Source: CBCXTT01 sp965178295
GTDB lineage: Bacteria > Pseudomonadota > Alphaproteobacteria > UBA7879
Direction of reading: 5' to 3'
NCBI GenBank assembly: GCA_965178295.1
Contig: CBCXTT010000001.1
Span: 1 to 41,926 of the forward strand
DNA: 41,926 nucleotides
Part shown: positions 34,556 through 41,926 of the stretch, piece by piece
How the letters are laid out: the number at the start of each line of letters is the position of its first letter
Position numbering within the stretch: position 1 is the first letter of the stretch
The notes under the pieces: model-generated
The model's input: the letters and a program-made list of their open reading frames with translations, nothing else
The model's database searches: none
What the model was told of the DNA's origin: nothing
Made by a program: the position numbers and the translations under genes

Positions 34556-35758
34556 GTGCGTATTTTTTGGCTCATTTTTCCTCTGCTGTTTGTAAGCACT
34601 ATATGTGCCAATAAAAATGTGCATTATTATACAGTGAACGCGACACCGCATCGTATACATGTGGTGGATGTAGATCTCAAACATTATCATATGCAGCTAG
34701 CACCAGCGTGGGTGACAATGCTTGGTTTATCAGCTGTTCCAGAAATAGCGAAAAGAAATGGAGCAATTGCAGCTATAAATGCGAGTTTTTATCACAACAA
34801 TCCTGCCTATGCGGGGACTCTTGCGAATTTGAGTAAAAAAAATGGCATGTGGCAGAGCCTGAATCCACAGCAGCGCGGAGCGATGGGGTGGACAGGCGGG
34901 GTAATGGATTTTGATCGTATACATGTAGTGCTTACGGTTGATGTGGCGGGCAAAGTGATACATCCACGTCTAAATATTTATGCGCCTGATCAGGCGGTTC
35001 TTTATACGCCAGCATTTCACCAATATACTCTGACAGAGATGGAAAGAACAGAAATCGTGATACGTGCCGATAAAGTCATCGATATTATCCTGCATGGTAA
35101 TAATCCAATACCCCAAGATGGGGCCATCCTTTCTTTTCCTTCTAATCAATCCCCACACGTGGTGCTAGGGGATGATGTGGTCTTGAAATGGGAGATTGAG
35201 GCAAGCGAAAACCAAGAGAGCTGGGCAACACATTCTAATGTTTTAGGAGGTGCGCCATTGCTTATGAAAAATGGTGTAGTAATTAAGGATTTTACACCTG
35301 AAAAAACAATGCAAACTTTTCTTACCAAACGTCATGCCCGTTCGGCCATATGTCGCACACAAGAGAATCATCTTCTTTTAATGGTAGTCGATCATGATTA
35401 CGGGCATGCAAACGCATTCACTTTAAAGGAGGTGTATAAAAAATTGCGATCTAGTGGAAAGTCACCTGATGAAGTTTCCAAAATGTCGATGGCGGATATA
35501 CAGCAGTTTGTTGAGAGATTGACCCCCGATCATATTGAAGGGTTTTCGATGCCAGAATTAGCTGACTTCATGGTCGATAATGGATGCTATGAAGGGCTAA
35601 ATCTGGATGGGGGGAATTCGAGCACCCTTTATTTTGATGGATCTGTTGTCAATATGCCTAGCAACGGAGAGTCTGTTGATCATCTGACACCTGTTTCGGA
35701 TGCGCTTGTTATCGTGCCACGCTCAGATAATAATACAAATATGCATTGTGGTTTTTGA
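34556..35758 (+). CDS. Secreted phosphodiester glycosidase (NAGPA/DUF2233 family)
   Basis: The family removes GlcNAc from phosphodiester-linked sugars; bacterial members are secreted and act on exopolysaccharide or wall polymers. The 400 residues start with a signal peptide (MRIFWLIFPLLFVSTICA). Then come AINASFYHNN, QQRGAMGWTGG, the central VLGGAPLLMKNG, TKRHARSAICRT, and the hallmark YEGLNLDGGNSSTLYFDG near 360. The start is GTG 34556 with GGAG upstream. The substrate is unknown here; export towards the host is possible but not shown. Confidence 0.85.
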   Translation: MRIFWLIFPLLFVSTICANKNVHYYTVNATPHRIHVVDVDLKHYHMQLAPAWVTMLGLSAVPEIAKRNGAIAAINASFYHNNPAYAGTLANLSKKNGMWQSLNPQQRGAMGWTGGVMDFDRIHVVLTVDVAGKVIHPRLNIYAPDQAVLYTPAFHQYTLTEMERTEIVIRADKVIDIILHGNNPIPQDGAILSFPSNQSPHVVLGDDVVLKWEIEASENQESWATHSNVLGGAPLLMKNGVVIKDFTPEKTMQTFLTKRHARSAICRTQENHLLLMVVDHDYGHANAFTLKEVYKKLRSSGKSPDEVSKMSMADIQQFVERLTPDHIEGFSMPELADFMVDNGCYEGLNLDGGNSSTLYFDGSVVNMPSNGESVDHLTPVSDALVIVPRSDNNTNMHCGF

Positions 35759-35760
35759 GT

Positions 35761-36048
35761 CTACTGAAGCGACAATGAGGTGAGGGGTAGAGATTTTGTG
35801 AGGACTTTCTTCAAACGGAGAGGAAACCAGAAGTCAGAAGAGTAGGGATCTTGGATCGGCACAGGAAGGTGAGCGCATTGAATCCCTTCTGTGCACTGGT
35901 TGTAATGTTCAATATTAAGTCCTGACCGGCTCTGCATCAAGTTTTTGAGACGTGCGTATAACTTTCACAGTGTTACCTCGTATGTTTCACGCCCGGCTTT
36001 CGTCTGTGTGATTCTTGTTTTTGAGATAATAATAGGAGTATTCTGCAT
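35761..36048 (-). pseudogene. Small gene interrupted by a single TGA
   Basis: From ATG 36048, with TTAAGG at good spacing, the frame reads MQNTPIIISKTRITQTKAGR and ETYEVTL, then TGA at codon 28, and continues without further stop through KLYARLKNLMQSRSGLNIEH, YNQCTEGIQCAHLPVPIQDP and YSSDFWFPLRLKKVLT to TAG 35761. A single nonsense mutation would account for this. The product is not recognised. It converges on the glycosidase gene, two bases past its stop. Confidence 0.5.
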
Positions 36049-36219
36049 GTACGACCTTAAGTGCAATACAAAAAATGCATAAAGAAAATAACTTGAGTGT
36101 ATTCATTGGACAGCTTTCTCATGTCTAGGCCGTATTGCCTCTCCCTATTATATTGGCCATTTCCCTTGCCTACATACGGTATACACGTGTTCACAAGCAT
36201 CAGGTGTATATATTTTCCC

Positions 36220-36248
36220 TTGACCTATAGAGGAGAAAGGGTTAGTAA
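36220..36248 (+). promoter_or_regulatory. Candidate promoter of tRNA-His
   Basis: TTGACC (36220-36225) and TAGTAA (36243-36248) are separated by 17 bases and lie about 20 bases before the tRNA. The -10 matches four of six consensus positions. Confidence 0.35.
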
Positions 36249-36269
36249 CAATCCTGTAGTATTCTCGCG

Positions 36270-36346
36270 GCGGGTGTAGCTCAGTAGGTTAGAGCGCCAG
36301 TTTGTGGCACTGGAGGCCGTGGGTTCAATTCCCATCACTCGCCCCA
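36270..36346 (+). tRNA. tRNA-His(GTG)
   Basis: Full cloverleaf: acceptor GCGGGTG pairs with CACTCGC, anticodon stem CCAGT/ACTGG with loop TTGTGGC gives anticodon GTG, and T arm GTGGG-TTCAATT-CCCAT. The discriminator is C73 and CCA is encoded. The base before position 1 is G (36269), providing the G-1 that identifies histidine tRNAs. Confidence 0.97.
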
Positions 36347-36423
36347 CTTGAAATTAGATCACAGAACCATTGTCTTATCGCATTAAATTGTTATGATATA
36401 TGTGATAAAGGGAGGGCTCATGT

Positions 36424-36954
36424 ATGGATACGCTTCACTGTGATATAGCTAATCAACCTATGCACTTAAAAATGATTTTGTACGGCACTTTAGGTATTGG
36501 TATCGGAGCCTTGGCGGCGGCTTTTTTTGTGGAATATGTTCTGCTCAAGCCGCCATGTGTTTTCTGTATCTACGAACGTTTTCCCTATGGCGCACTTATC
36601 TTTTTTTCTTTATTGGGCTTGTGTGTATATCATAATACTCGTGCTGTTGTCTGGACGCTTTTAGGCAATGTTGTAAGTTGTGTTGTGAGTGCAGGTATGA
36701 CATTTTATCATGTATTAATAGAGCGCCACTGGGTGCAATTGCCAAAAATATGTGGTGGGGGATTGAGGGTACCGGATGAGTTTGAGCAATTAAAAGCATA
36801 TATTCTTGGCACAAAGATAGTGCCATGTGATCAAGTCCCATTGAGGGTTTTTGGTTTTTCTTTGGCCGAACTTAATCTTTCTTTTTCACTTATTGTGGCT
36901 ATTATGCTCTCCTTGATGGTGTGTAAAATATGGCCACGTTGTATGCATCGATAG
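36424..36954 (+). CDS. dsbB: DsbB-family disulfide bond formation protein
   Basis: Inner-membrane protein that reoxidises DsbA-type enzymes and passes electrons to quinones. The 176 residues hold four membrane helices, the first periplasmic cysteine pair Cys45-x2-Cys48 in PPCVFCIYER with the quinone-site Arg, and the second pair Cys110 (LPKICGG) and Cys135 (VPCDQVPL). GGGAGGG precedes ATG 36424. It is followed by coq7 after 3 bp; the DsbA-like partner lies at 9495. Confidence 0.9.
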   Translation: MDTLHCDIANQPMHLKMILYGTLGIGIGALAAAFFVEYVLLKPPCVFCIYERFPYGALIFFSLLGLCVYHNTRAVVWTLLGNVVSCVVSAGMTFYHVLIERHWVQLPKICGGGLRVPDEFEQLKAYILGTKIVPCDQVPLRVFGFSLAELNLSFSLIVAIMLSLMVCKIWPRCMHR

Positions 36955-36957
36955 ATT

Positions 36958-37473
36958 ATGCAAAAAACACTCTCAGAAATCTTACGGGTGAACCAAGCCG
37001 GTGAGGCAGGCGCTGTTCGTATTTATCAGGGGCAAGAAGCTGTTTTAAGGGATACATCTCTTGGTCCAACAATTACGTATATGAAAGAACAAGAAGCGGT
37101 GCACCGAGACCTCTTTGATGGATTAAGTCAAGCACATCATGTGAAGCCAACCGTATTTACGCCGCTATGGCATATGGCCGGATATGCGATGGGCTATGGG
37201 TCAGCGCTTTTAGGACAGCGCGCGGCGATGGCGTGCACGGTTGCTGTGGAAGAGGTGATTGATGCCCACTACCACGCTCAGCTCAAGGAACTGCAGGGGA
37301 AAGATGGTATGGAGTCCGTGCGGAACGTAATTGCACAATGTCATGCGGAGGAGTTGGAGCATCGAGATATTGGCCTTGCAAATGAGGCGTCTCAGATGCG
37401 AGGATATGTGCCTTTTACCGCACTTGTAAAAGGAGTGTCAAAGCTTGCCATATTTTTATCAAAACGATTGTAA
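36958..37473 (+). CDS. coq7: Di-iron demethoxyubiquinone hydroxylase Coq7
   Basis: Hydroxylates 2-polyprenyl-3-methyl-6-methoxy-1,4-benzoquinol, the penultimate step of ubiquinone synthesis. The 171 residues carry the six iron ligands of the ferritin-like fold: Glu in NQAGEAGAVRIYQGQ, Glu and His in EQEAVHRDLF, Glu in VAVEEVIDAHY, and Glu and His in CHAEELEHRDIG. It needs oxygen, in keeping with the neighbouring heme A synthase and an aerobic respiratory chain. Confidence 0.95.
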   Translation: MQKTLSEILRVNQAGEAGAVRIYQGQEAVLRDTSLGPTITYMKEQEAVHRDLFDGLSQAHHVKPTVFTPLWHMAGYAMGYGSALLGQRAAMACTVAVEEVIDAHYHAQLKELQGKDGMESVRNVIAQCHAEELEHRDIGLANEASQMRGYVPFTALVKGVSKLAIFLSKRL

Positions 37474-37474
37474 T

Positions 37475-38515
37475 ATGAAGCAGCATAATCTTTCTCTCTA
37501 TATTAGTGCCTGGTTGTTTGGCGTGGCGTTTTCTGTACTGATTATGGTCCTCATTGGTGGCTATACACGGCTATCCCATGCAGGATTATCTATGGTTGAG
37601 TGGAAGCCTGTTATGGGTATTATTCCACCTATATCTGAAGCAGAGTGGAGTGATGAGTTTCGCAAATATCAAAAAACACCAGAATTTCAGCAAGTTAATA
37701 TGCATATGGCACTGTCGGCATTTAAACACATTTTTTGGATAGAGTTTGCTCACCGGATGTGGGGGCGATTTATTGGCCTCATCTTCTTTTTTCCTCTGGT
37801 GTTTTTTTGGTGGAGAGGAGCGTTCACTCCCTCGTTGAAACGCCAAATGCTTTTGGTGAGTGCACTCGGTGTCGCCCAAGCCTTTATGGGGTGGTACATG
37901 GTAAAAAGTGGATTAAAAAACGATCCTATGGTCAGTCCTTACCGACTTTCAGCGCATCTTGTTCTTGCACTGTTCATTATGTCACTGCTGGTGAGTGCTG
38001 CAGTAAAGGCCCAGAATATGCGGCAACATATAGCAACGCATTTTAGAATGCATGGAGAGTTTTGTCTCGTGCTTTTGCTGTTGACCATCTTTTATGGCGC
38101 TCTTGTTTCAGGCATGCGTGCAGGGCTTCTCTACAATACCTTTCCTTTAATGGAGGGCGCTATTTTCCCAGATGATGCTTGGGCTTTAACGCCGTTCTAC
38201 CGCAATTTTTTTGAAAACCCTACTATGGTGCAACTCTTGCATAGAGTCCTTGCGTTTTTTTCTTTTTGTTCTGTCATGTTACTGGGATTTAAAGGATATA
38301 AAAGTTCTAATCTAAAAGATATGCATAAATGGTTTTTCTGTCTATGGGGTATAGTAAGTCTGCAGTTTTTTCTAGGTGTTATGACTTTACTTTCAGGAGT
38401 GAATCTGTACCTAGCTTTGACACACCAGATTGTTGCGTTTTGTTTATTTTTATTGACCCTATATCTCGTTCTAAACACACGTTGTTATAAATCGAGTCCT
38501 ATACTGAGGCATTGA
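37475..38515 (+). CDS. ctaA: Heme A synthase, Cox15 type
   Basis: Oxidises heme O to heme A for aa3-type cytochrome oxidase; inner membrane. The 346 residues show eight membrane segments, GGYTRLSHAGLSMVEWKPVMGIIPP near the start, and heme-ligand histidines in EFAHRMWGRFIG, PYRLSAHLVLA, LLHRVLAF and LALTHQ. I start at ATG 37475, two bases after the coq7 stop; the longer frame start at 37445 lies inside coq7. Its last 17 bases overlap the end of pgk on the other strand. Confidence 0.95.
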   Translation: MKQHNLSLYISAWLFGVAFSVLIMVLIGGYTRLSHAGLSMVEWKPVMGIIPPISEAEWSDEFRKYQKTPEFQQVNMHMALSAFKHIFWIEFAHRMWGRFIGLIFFFPLVFFWWRGAFTPSLKRQMLLVSALGVAQAFMGWYMVKSGLKNDPMVSPYRLSAHLVLALFIMSLLVSAAVKAQNMRQHIATHFRMHGEFCLVLLLLTIFYGALVSGMRAGLLYNTFPLMEGAIFPDDAWALTPFYRNFFENPTMVQLLHRVLAFFSFCSVMLLGFKGYKSSNLKDMHKWFFCLWGIVSLQFFLGVMTLLSGVNLYLALTHQIVAFCLFLLTLYLVLNTRCYKSSPILRH

Positions 38516-39676
38516 TAGCCGCAATACCTGGTAATGTTTTTCCTTCAAGCCACTCTAAAAAAGCACCGCCGCCAGTGGATAAATATGTCACCTCATTTTC
38601 GAGACCGAGAGAGCATAATGCCCCTACTGTATCACCGCCCCCCACAATGGAAATGAGCCCATGTTCCTGGGTCGCTTGAGCTAAGCGATTAGCAATAGAA
38701 ACAGTGCCTCCGGCAAACTCTTTAACTTCACTCACGCCAGGCGCACCGTTCCATATAACCGTTTTAGCGTGTGCGATCGATTGATTAATTAGATCCCGCG
38801 TTTCTGGCCCAATGTCTAAAATCATTTTATTTGTCTTGGGTCTGTCAATATCTCGAACCTCGATGGTCGTGGGGTGAGTTATGCTATCGGCAACAATTGT
38901 ATCTAGGGGGAGTATGATTTTTTTTTGATAAAGAGTGTAAAGATCATACGTAATCTGATATAGAGTGTCTTCGGTGCGTGAGGCGCCAATATCTTTCCCA
39001 GTGCTCCTAGAAAAGTATTAGCCATACCCCCAACAATTGCAATTTTCTCTACTTTTGGAATCAAAGCTGATAAAAGACCTAGTTTGCTAGCGACTTTTGC
39101 ACCACCAATGATGGCGAAGAGGGGGCGTTTTGGATCGTGTAAGAAGCGACTTAAAGTATCTAACTCATACGATAAGAGGGGACCAGCAGCACTGGGAAGA
39201 TGGTGTGTAATGGCGTCAACAGAGGCGTGAGCACGGTGTGCGGTGCCAAAAGCATCATTTATGTACGTATCGCCTAGTGTTGCTAATTGTGCCGCAAATC
39301 TTGCATCATTTTGGAGCTCTTCTGAGTGAAACCGTATATTTTCTAGTATTAGCACCTCCCCATCTTTTAAAGATGCAGCACTTTTTTGAGCTTCAGGACC
39401 GATGGTATCGATTGAAAAATGTATGGGCGTGTGAGGAAGAAGTTGTTTGAGAGCATTAACGACAGGCATCAAAGAAAAGTCTGGAGTAGGGCCATTAGGC
39501 CGTCCTAAGTGTGAGAGGAGAATAACGCGTGCTTTTTGATCGAGGAGAGATTTGAGTGTTGGTAAAATCGCACGGAGCCTGAAATCATCTCTGACAAGAC
39601 CATTCTTTAATGGTACATTCATATCCACACGTACGAGTACTTTTTTATGGGCAAGGGATAGGTCCTCCTGGGGCAT
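38499..39676 (-). pseudogene. pgk: Phosphoglycerate kinase gene with a -1 frameshift
   Basis: Glycolytic/gluconeogenic enzyme interconverting 1,3-bisphosphoglycerate and 3-phosphoglycerate. ATG 39676 after AGGAG starts KVLVRVDMNVPL, LLSHLGRP, LILENIRFHSEE and IIGGAKVASKLGLL, then VGGMANTFLGALGK at 38993. There the frame shifts by -1. Unshifted, translation ends at TAG 38903 (257 residues). In the -1 frame the protein resumes at once (DIGASRTEDTLY), runs through KKIILPLDTIVADS and MILDIGPETRDL to IVGGGDTVGA and ends at TAG 38499. The junction is G-GGA-AAG in the zero frame, a known -1 slippery heptamer. A lost G in an original GGGG run would equally explain it. Confidence 0.9.
38993..38999 (-). 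promoter_or_regulatory. Candidate -1 slippery site in pgk
   Basis: Minus-strand GGGAAAG with zero-frame codons GGA AAG fits X-XXY-YYZ. Slipping back one base re-pairs GGG AAA and continues GAT ATT GGC, which is exactly the frame of the rest of pgk. The heptamer is the one used for the lambda G-GT frameshift. No strong downstream stem was recognised. Confidence 0.45.
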
Positions 39677-39713
39677 TAGCGGCTCCTCTTAAATATGTGG
39701 CACTATAGATAAA

Positions 39714-41926
39714 ATGAAAGAGACGACACTGAAAAGCAAGAAAAAATCCTCATCTCCAAGTCTTGTGTTGGCAGGCGGGCTCTCTTTGTATGATCTGTAT
39801 ACACACAATGGGTTGCTTAAGCTCCAAAAAATTTTTATGGATTGGCTGACGGATCGTGATGTGGCACTTCCAGAAAAACAGTTGACTGGCGATGATGTTA
39901 TTGCCTTTTCATTGCATCTGGATACATTTATTCTATGGCTTTTTAATTTGACAAATGTGAACACGAAAGCATCAGAGCGTGCGTCGTTGATTCATCGTGT
40001 GAAAGTGGATTTTGTACGGCGACGCATCGCGCGATATGGTCCGCCTGACAATATTAGCACCCTGTGCCCCGATGCTTTGTTCGCTTTTCTGGCTGCACCG
40101 GCAGATGAGGAATGTTTTGCACGCGCTGTGACTAAATGGCTGGCTTCACCGAATGCATATTCATCTGAAATTGCAGCCGCAACAGATTATGCTCTATGGG
40201 CGCTGTATCATAAAAATGGGCAAGAAACACATAAAAATGGAGTATTGTTTCAGCTGCCAGCAAGCCAAGATTTTTCATCTCTGCTCAATGTTGACGCAAT
40301 GCAAGACATAAGACCAAGAGAAGGGTTTTCTCTAACAGATCCGGGCATTGATCAAGAACATGCGTTCGAACAAAGTCATTACTGTATCGGGTGCCATCGT
40401 CAAGAAAAAGATGTGTGCCGTACGGGACAGATGCGAGGAACATCTTTTAAAACTAACCCACTTGGTAATGTGTTGTCGGGCTGTCCTCTGGACCAGAAAA
40501 TATCGGAGATGGCTGTCTTGATGCGCGCTCATCATTATGTTGCAGCTTTAGCTGTGGCGATGATTGACAATCCTATGATTCCCGGCACAGGTCACCGTAT
40601 TTGCAATGAGTGTACAAAATCCTGTATTTTTCATAAGCAAACGCCGGTTGATGTTCCTGGCATGGAAAGCCAGCTTATGAAGGAAGTATTGACATATCCT
40701 TGGGGACTGGAGATATATAGCTTATTGACGCGTTGGAACCCATTGCACCATGCTGTGCCTATGCCAAAGAAATATTCTGGGCGCCATGTTCTAGTAGTCG
40801 GTATGGGACCTGCGGGATACACATTGAGTCATTATCTTATGCAGCAAGGACACAATGTGGTGGGCATTGATGGAAATAAAATTGAGCCATTGCCTCAGGA
40901 TATTGTCGGTACGGAAGCGGGTGATACGCTTAATTTTCTTCCTATACGAGATGTGAGTGATCTTTTCTCCGATCTAGAAACACGTAAGATTGATGGATTT
41001 GGAGGTGTTGCAGAGTATGGTATCACCGCCCGCTGGGATAAAAATTTATTAAAAGTTATCTATATTGTGCTTGCCCGTCGTCAGGCATTTTCTGTGTATG
41101 GAGGTGTGCGCCTTGGGAGTACTATAACAATAGAGCAGGCGCTTGATCAATTTGATCATGTGGCTCTGTGTACTGGCGCTGGGTCGCCCAATATTTTGTC
41201 CCTCAAAAATTCTATGGCACCGGGCGTGCGTCAGGCATCTGATTTTCTCATGACATTACAATTAGCAGGTGCCGCACAGCATAATAGCGTGACCTCTCTT
41301 GAGGTGCAATTGCCTATTGTTATCGTTGGCGCTGGATTGACAGCTATTGATAGCGCAACAGAAGCACTGGCTTATTATCCTGTTCAAGTCTTACGTTTTG
41401 AGACGATGTATCAAACGCTCATAAAACAGCACAGCATTGAGGTGGTGCGAGACAAATGGACACAGCATGATTGTGCAGTGGCTGATACTTTTCTTGCTCA
41501 TGCTCGGGCGCTTAAGACAGAACAAAATATCCATAAACGCCTCAGTCTACTCAAAAAATGGGGTGGATGCAAGGTTTTGTATCGTGGTGAGATGCGCCAT
41601 GCAAAATCTTATCGTTTGAACCATTTGGAGCTAGGTAAGGCATTGGAAGAAGGCGTCGAATTTGTGCCTAATTTTTCATTGAAAGCAGTGCTGAAAGATC
41701 GCGATGGTTGGGCATGTGGCGTGGAGGGAGAGTGTGGCACGGTCATTGAGGCTAAAACTATTTTATTTGCGACAGGATCTGCGCTCAATACATCACTGAT
41801 ATATGCCGCACCATCGTTGATGTTCAGTAACAAAACATTGCATACAGCGGGTAAGTTTTTTACACCCATAGAAGGTGCTTTGGGACCGGTGAGTGTGTTG
41901 GGGGATGCGAATCCCGAATATTACGG
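39714..41926 (+). CDS. Large Fe-S / FAD / NAD(P) oxidoreductase, glutamate synthase small-subunit-like; C-terminus beyond window
   Basis: The frame is open from ATG 39714 to the window end (737 residues seen). Residues 1-215 are a helical domain I do not recognise. A GltD-like cysteine region follows: Cys224-x2-Cys227-x7-Cys235, Cys257 in SGCPLDQKI, and Cys297-x2-Cys300-x3-Cys304. Then comes a Rossmann dinucleotide fold VLVVGMGPAGYTLSHYL (Gly363 on) and a second one VIVGAGLTAIDSATEAL (Gly539 on). This is the layout of the NADPH:glutamate synthase beta-chain/DPD family, with a long N-terminal extension. Similar large proteins occur in Rickettsiales. Electron acceptor and substrate are unknown. 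It diverges from pgk with 37 bp between start codons. Confidence 0.82.
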   Translation, partial: MKETTLKSKKKSSSPSLVLAGGLSLYDLYTHNGLLKLQKIFMDWLTDRDVALPEKQLTGDDVIAFSLHLDTFILWLFNLTNVNTKASERASLIHRVKVDFVRRRIARYGPPDNISTLCPDALFAFLAAPADEECFARAVTKWLASPNAYSSEIAAATDYALWALYHKNGQETHKNGVLFQLPASQDFSSLLNVDAMQDIRPREGFSLTDPGIDQEHAFEQSHYCIGCHRQEKDVCRTGQMRGTSFKTNPLGNVLSGCPLDQKISEMAVLMRAHHYVAALAVAMIDNPMIPGTGHRICNECTKSCIFHKQTPVDVPGMESQLMKEVLTYPWGLEIYSLLTRWNPLHHAVPMPKKYSGRHVLVVGMGPAGYTLSHYLMQQGHNVVGIDGNKIEPLPQDIVGTEAGDTLNFLPIRDVSDLFSDLETRKIDGFGGVAEYGITARWDKNLLKVIYIVLARRQAFSVYGGVRLGSTITIEQALDQFDHVALCTGAGSPNILSLKNSMAPGVRQASDFLMTLQLAGAAQHNSVTSLEVQLPIVIVGAGLTAIDSATEALAYYPVQVLRFETMYQTLIKQHSIEVVRDKWTQHDCAVADTFLAHARALKTEQNIHKRLSLLKKWGGCKVLYRGEMRHAKSYRLNHLELGKALEEGVEFVPNFSLKAVLKDRDGWACGVEGECGTVIEAKTILFATGSALNTSLIYAAPSLMFSNKTLHTAGKFFTPIEGALGPVSVLGDANPEYY

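Noticed and set aside
35968..36048. UGA read as tryptophan
   Set aside because: The single internal TGA in this small frame is not enough: fabZ, skp and ctaA end at TGA at the expected family length, so UGA acts as a stop.
35759..36269. RNase P RNA or other structural RNA from AGAGGAAACC-like words
   Set aside because: Only an isolated purine-rich word; the conserved partners of RNase P RNA are absent, and a protein-like minus-strand frame explains the stretch.

Overview
The window reads as chromosome of an alphaproteobacterium with a host-restricted, shrinking genome (Holosporales- or Rickettsiales-like). I infer this from the gene content and order: the alphaproteobacterial run rpsB-tsf-pyrH-frr-uppS-cdsA-rseP-bamA-skp-lpxD-fabZ-lpxA-lpxI-lpxB, the rplY-pth-ychF set, an LpcC-type core mannosyltransferase, the twin-TM HIG1 protein next to a PduO-type cobalamin adenosyltransferase, Coq7 and a Cox15-type heme A synthase. 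Base composition is moderately AT-rich. Intact operons alternate with stretches of 0.3-1.2 kb that hold only broken reading frames. I saw no rRNA, CRISPR array, prophage, plasmid or intact insertion sequence.

Layout. 1-4242 (minus): HIG1 protein, cobalamin adenosyltransferase, an unidentified protein that is probably frameshifted, and the cytochrome c heme exporter ccmA-ccmB-ccmC (ccmC cut by the window edge). 4243-9494: a decay zone in which only lpcC and a 2TM-domain gene look intact; at least four degraded genes can be read here, the largest at about 8069-9291. 9495-12574 (plus): DsbA-like oxidoreductase, EamA-type exporter, M23 peptidase. 12575-13346: decayed DNA. 13347-17310: a GyrI-like effector-binding protein (plus), then on the minus strand a DEAD-box helicase and the small ORF-dcd-murA operon with a good promoter and a perfect 18-bp palindrome upstream. 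17384-17702: another decayed gene. 17812-31206 (plus): the long translation / isoprenoid / phospholipid / outer-membrane / lipid A operon. 31207-31937: decayed DNA. 31938-34357 (minus): ychF, a frameshifted pth and rplY. 34556-35758 (plus): a secreted phosphodiester glycosidase. 35761-36048: a small gene with one nonsense codon. 36270-36346: tRNA-His. 36424-38515 (plus): dsbB-coq7-ctaA. 38499-39676 (minus): pgk split by one -1 frameshift. 39714 to the end (plus): a large FAD/NAD(P)-dependent Fe-S oxidoreductase, incomplete.

How it fits together: the intact genes supply translation factors, peptidoglycan precursors (MurA), undecaprenyl carrier (UppS), CDP-diacylglycerol (CdsA), envelope proteolysis (RseP), outer-membrane protein assembly (BamA, Skp), lipid A and core (LpxA, LpxD, LpxI, LpxB, FabZ, LpcC), periplasmic disulfide chemistry (DsbA, DsbB) and aerobic respiration (CcmABC, Coq7, CtaA). 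Glycolysis (pgk) and many unidentified functions are eroding. The most unusual signals are: the pgk frameshift that falls exactly on an in-frame G-GGA-AAG slippery heptamer; a perfect 48-bp tandem duplication spanning the bamA stop and the skp start; a frameshift in the normally essential pth; a Ser in place of the signature Asp of CdsA; and a 15-bp perfect hairpin inside ccmA. I did not find a clearly new defence or mobile system.
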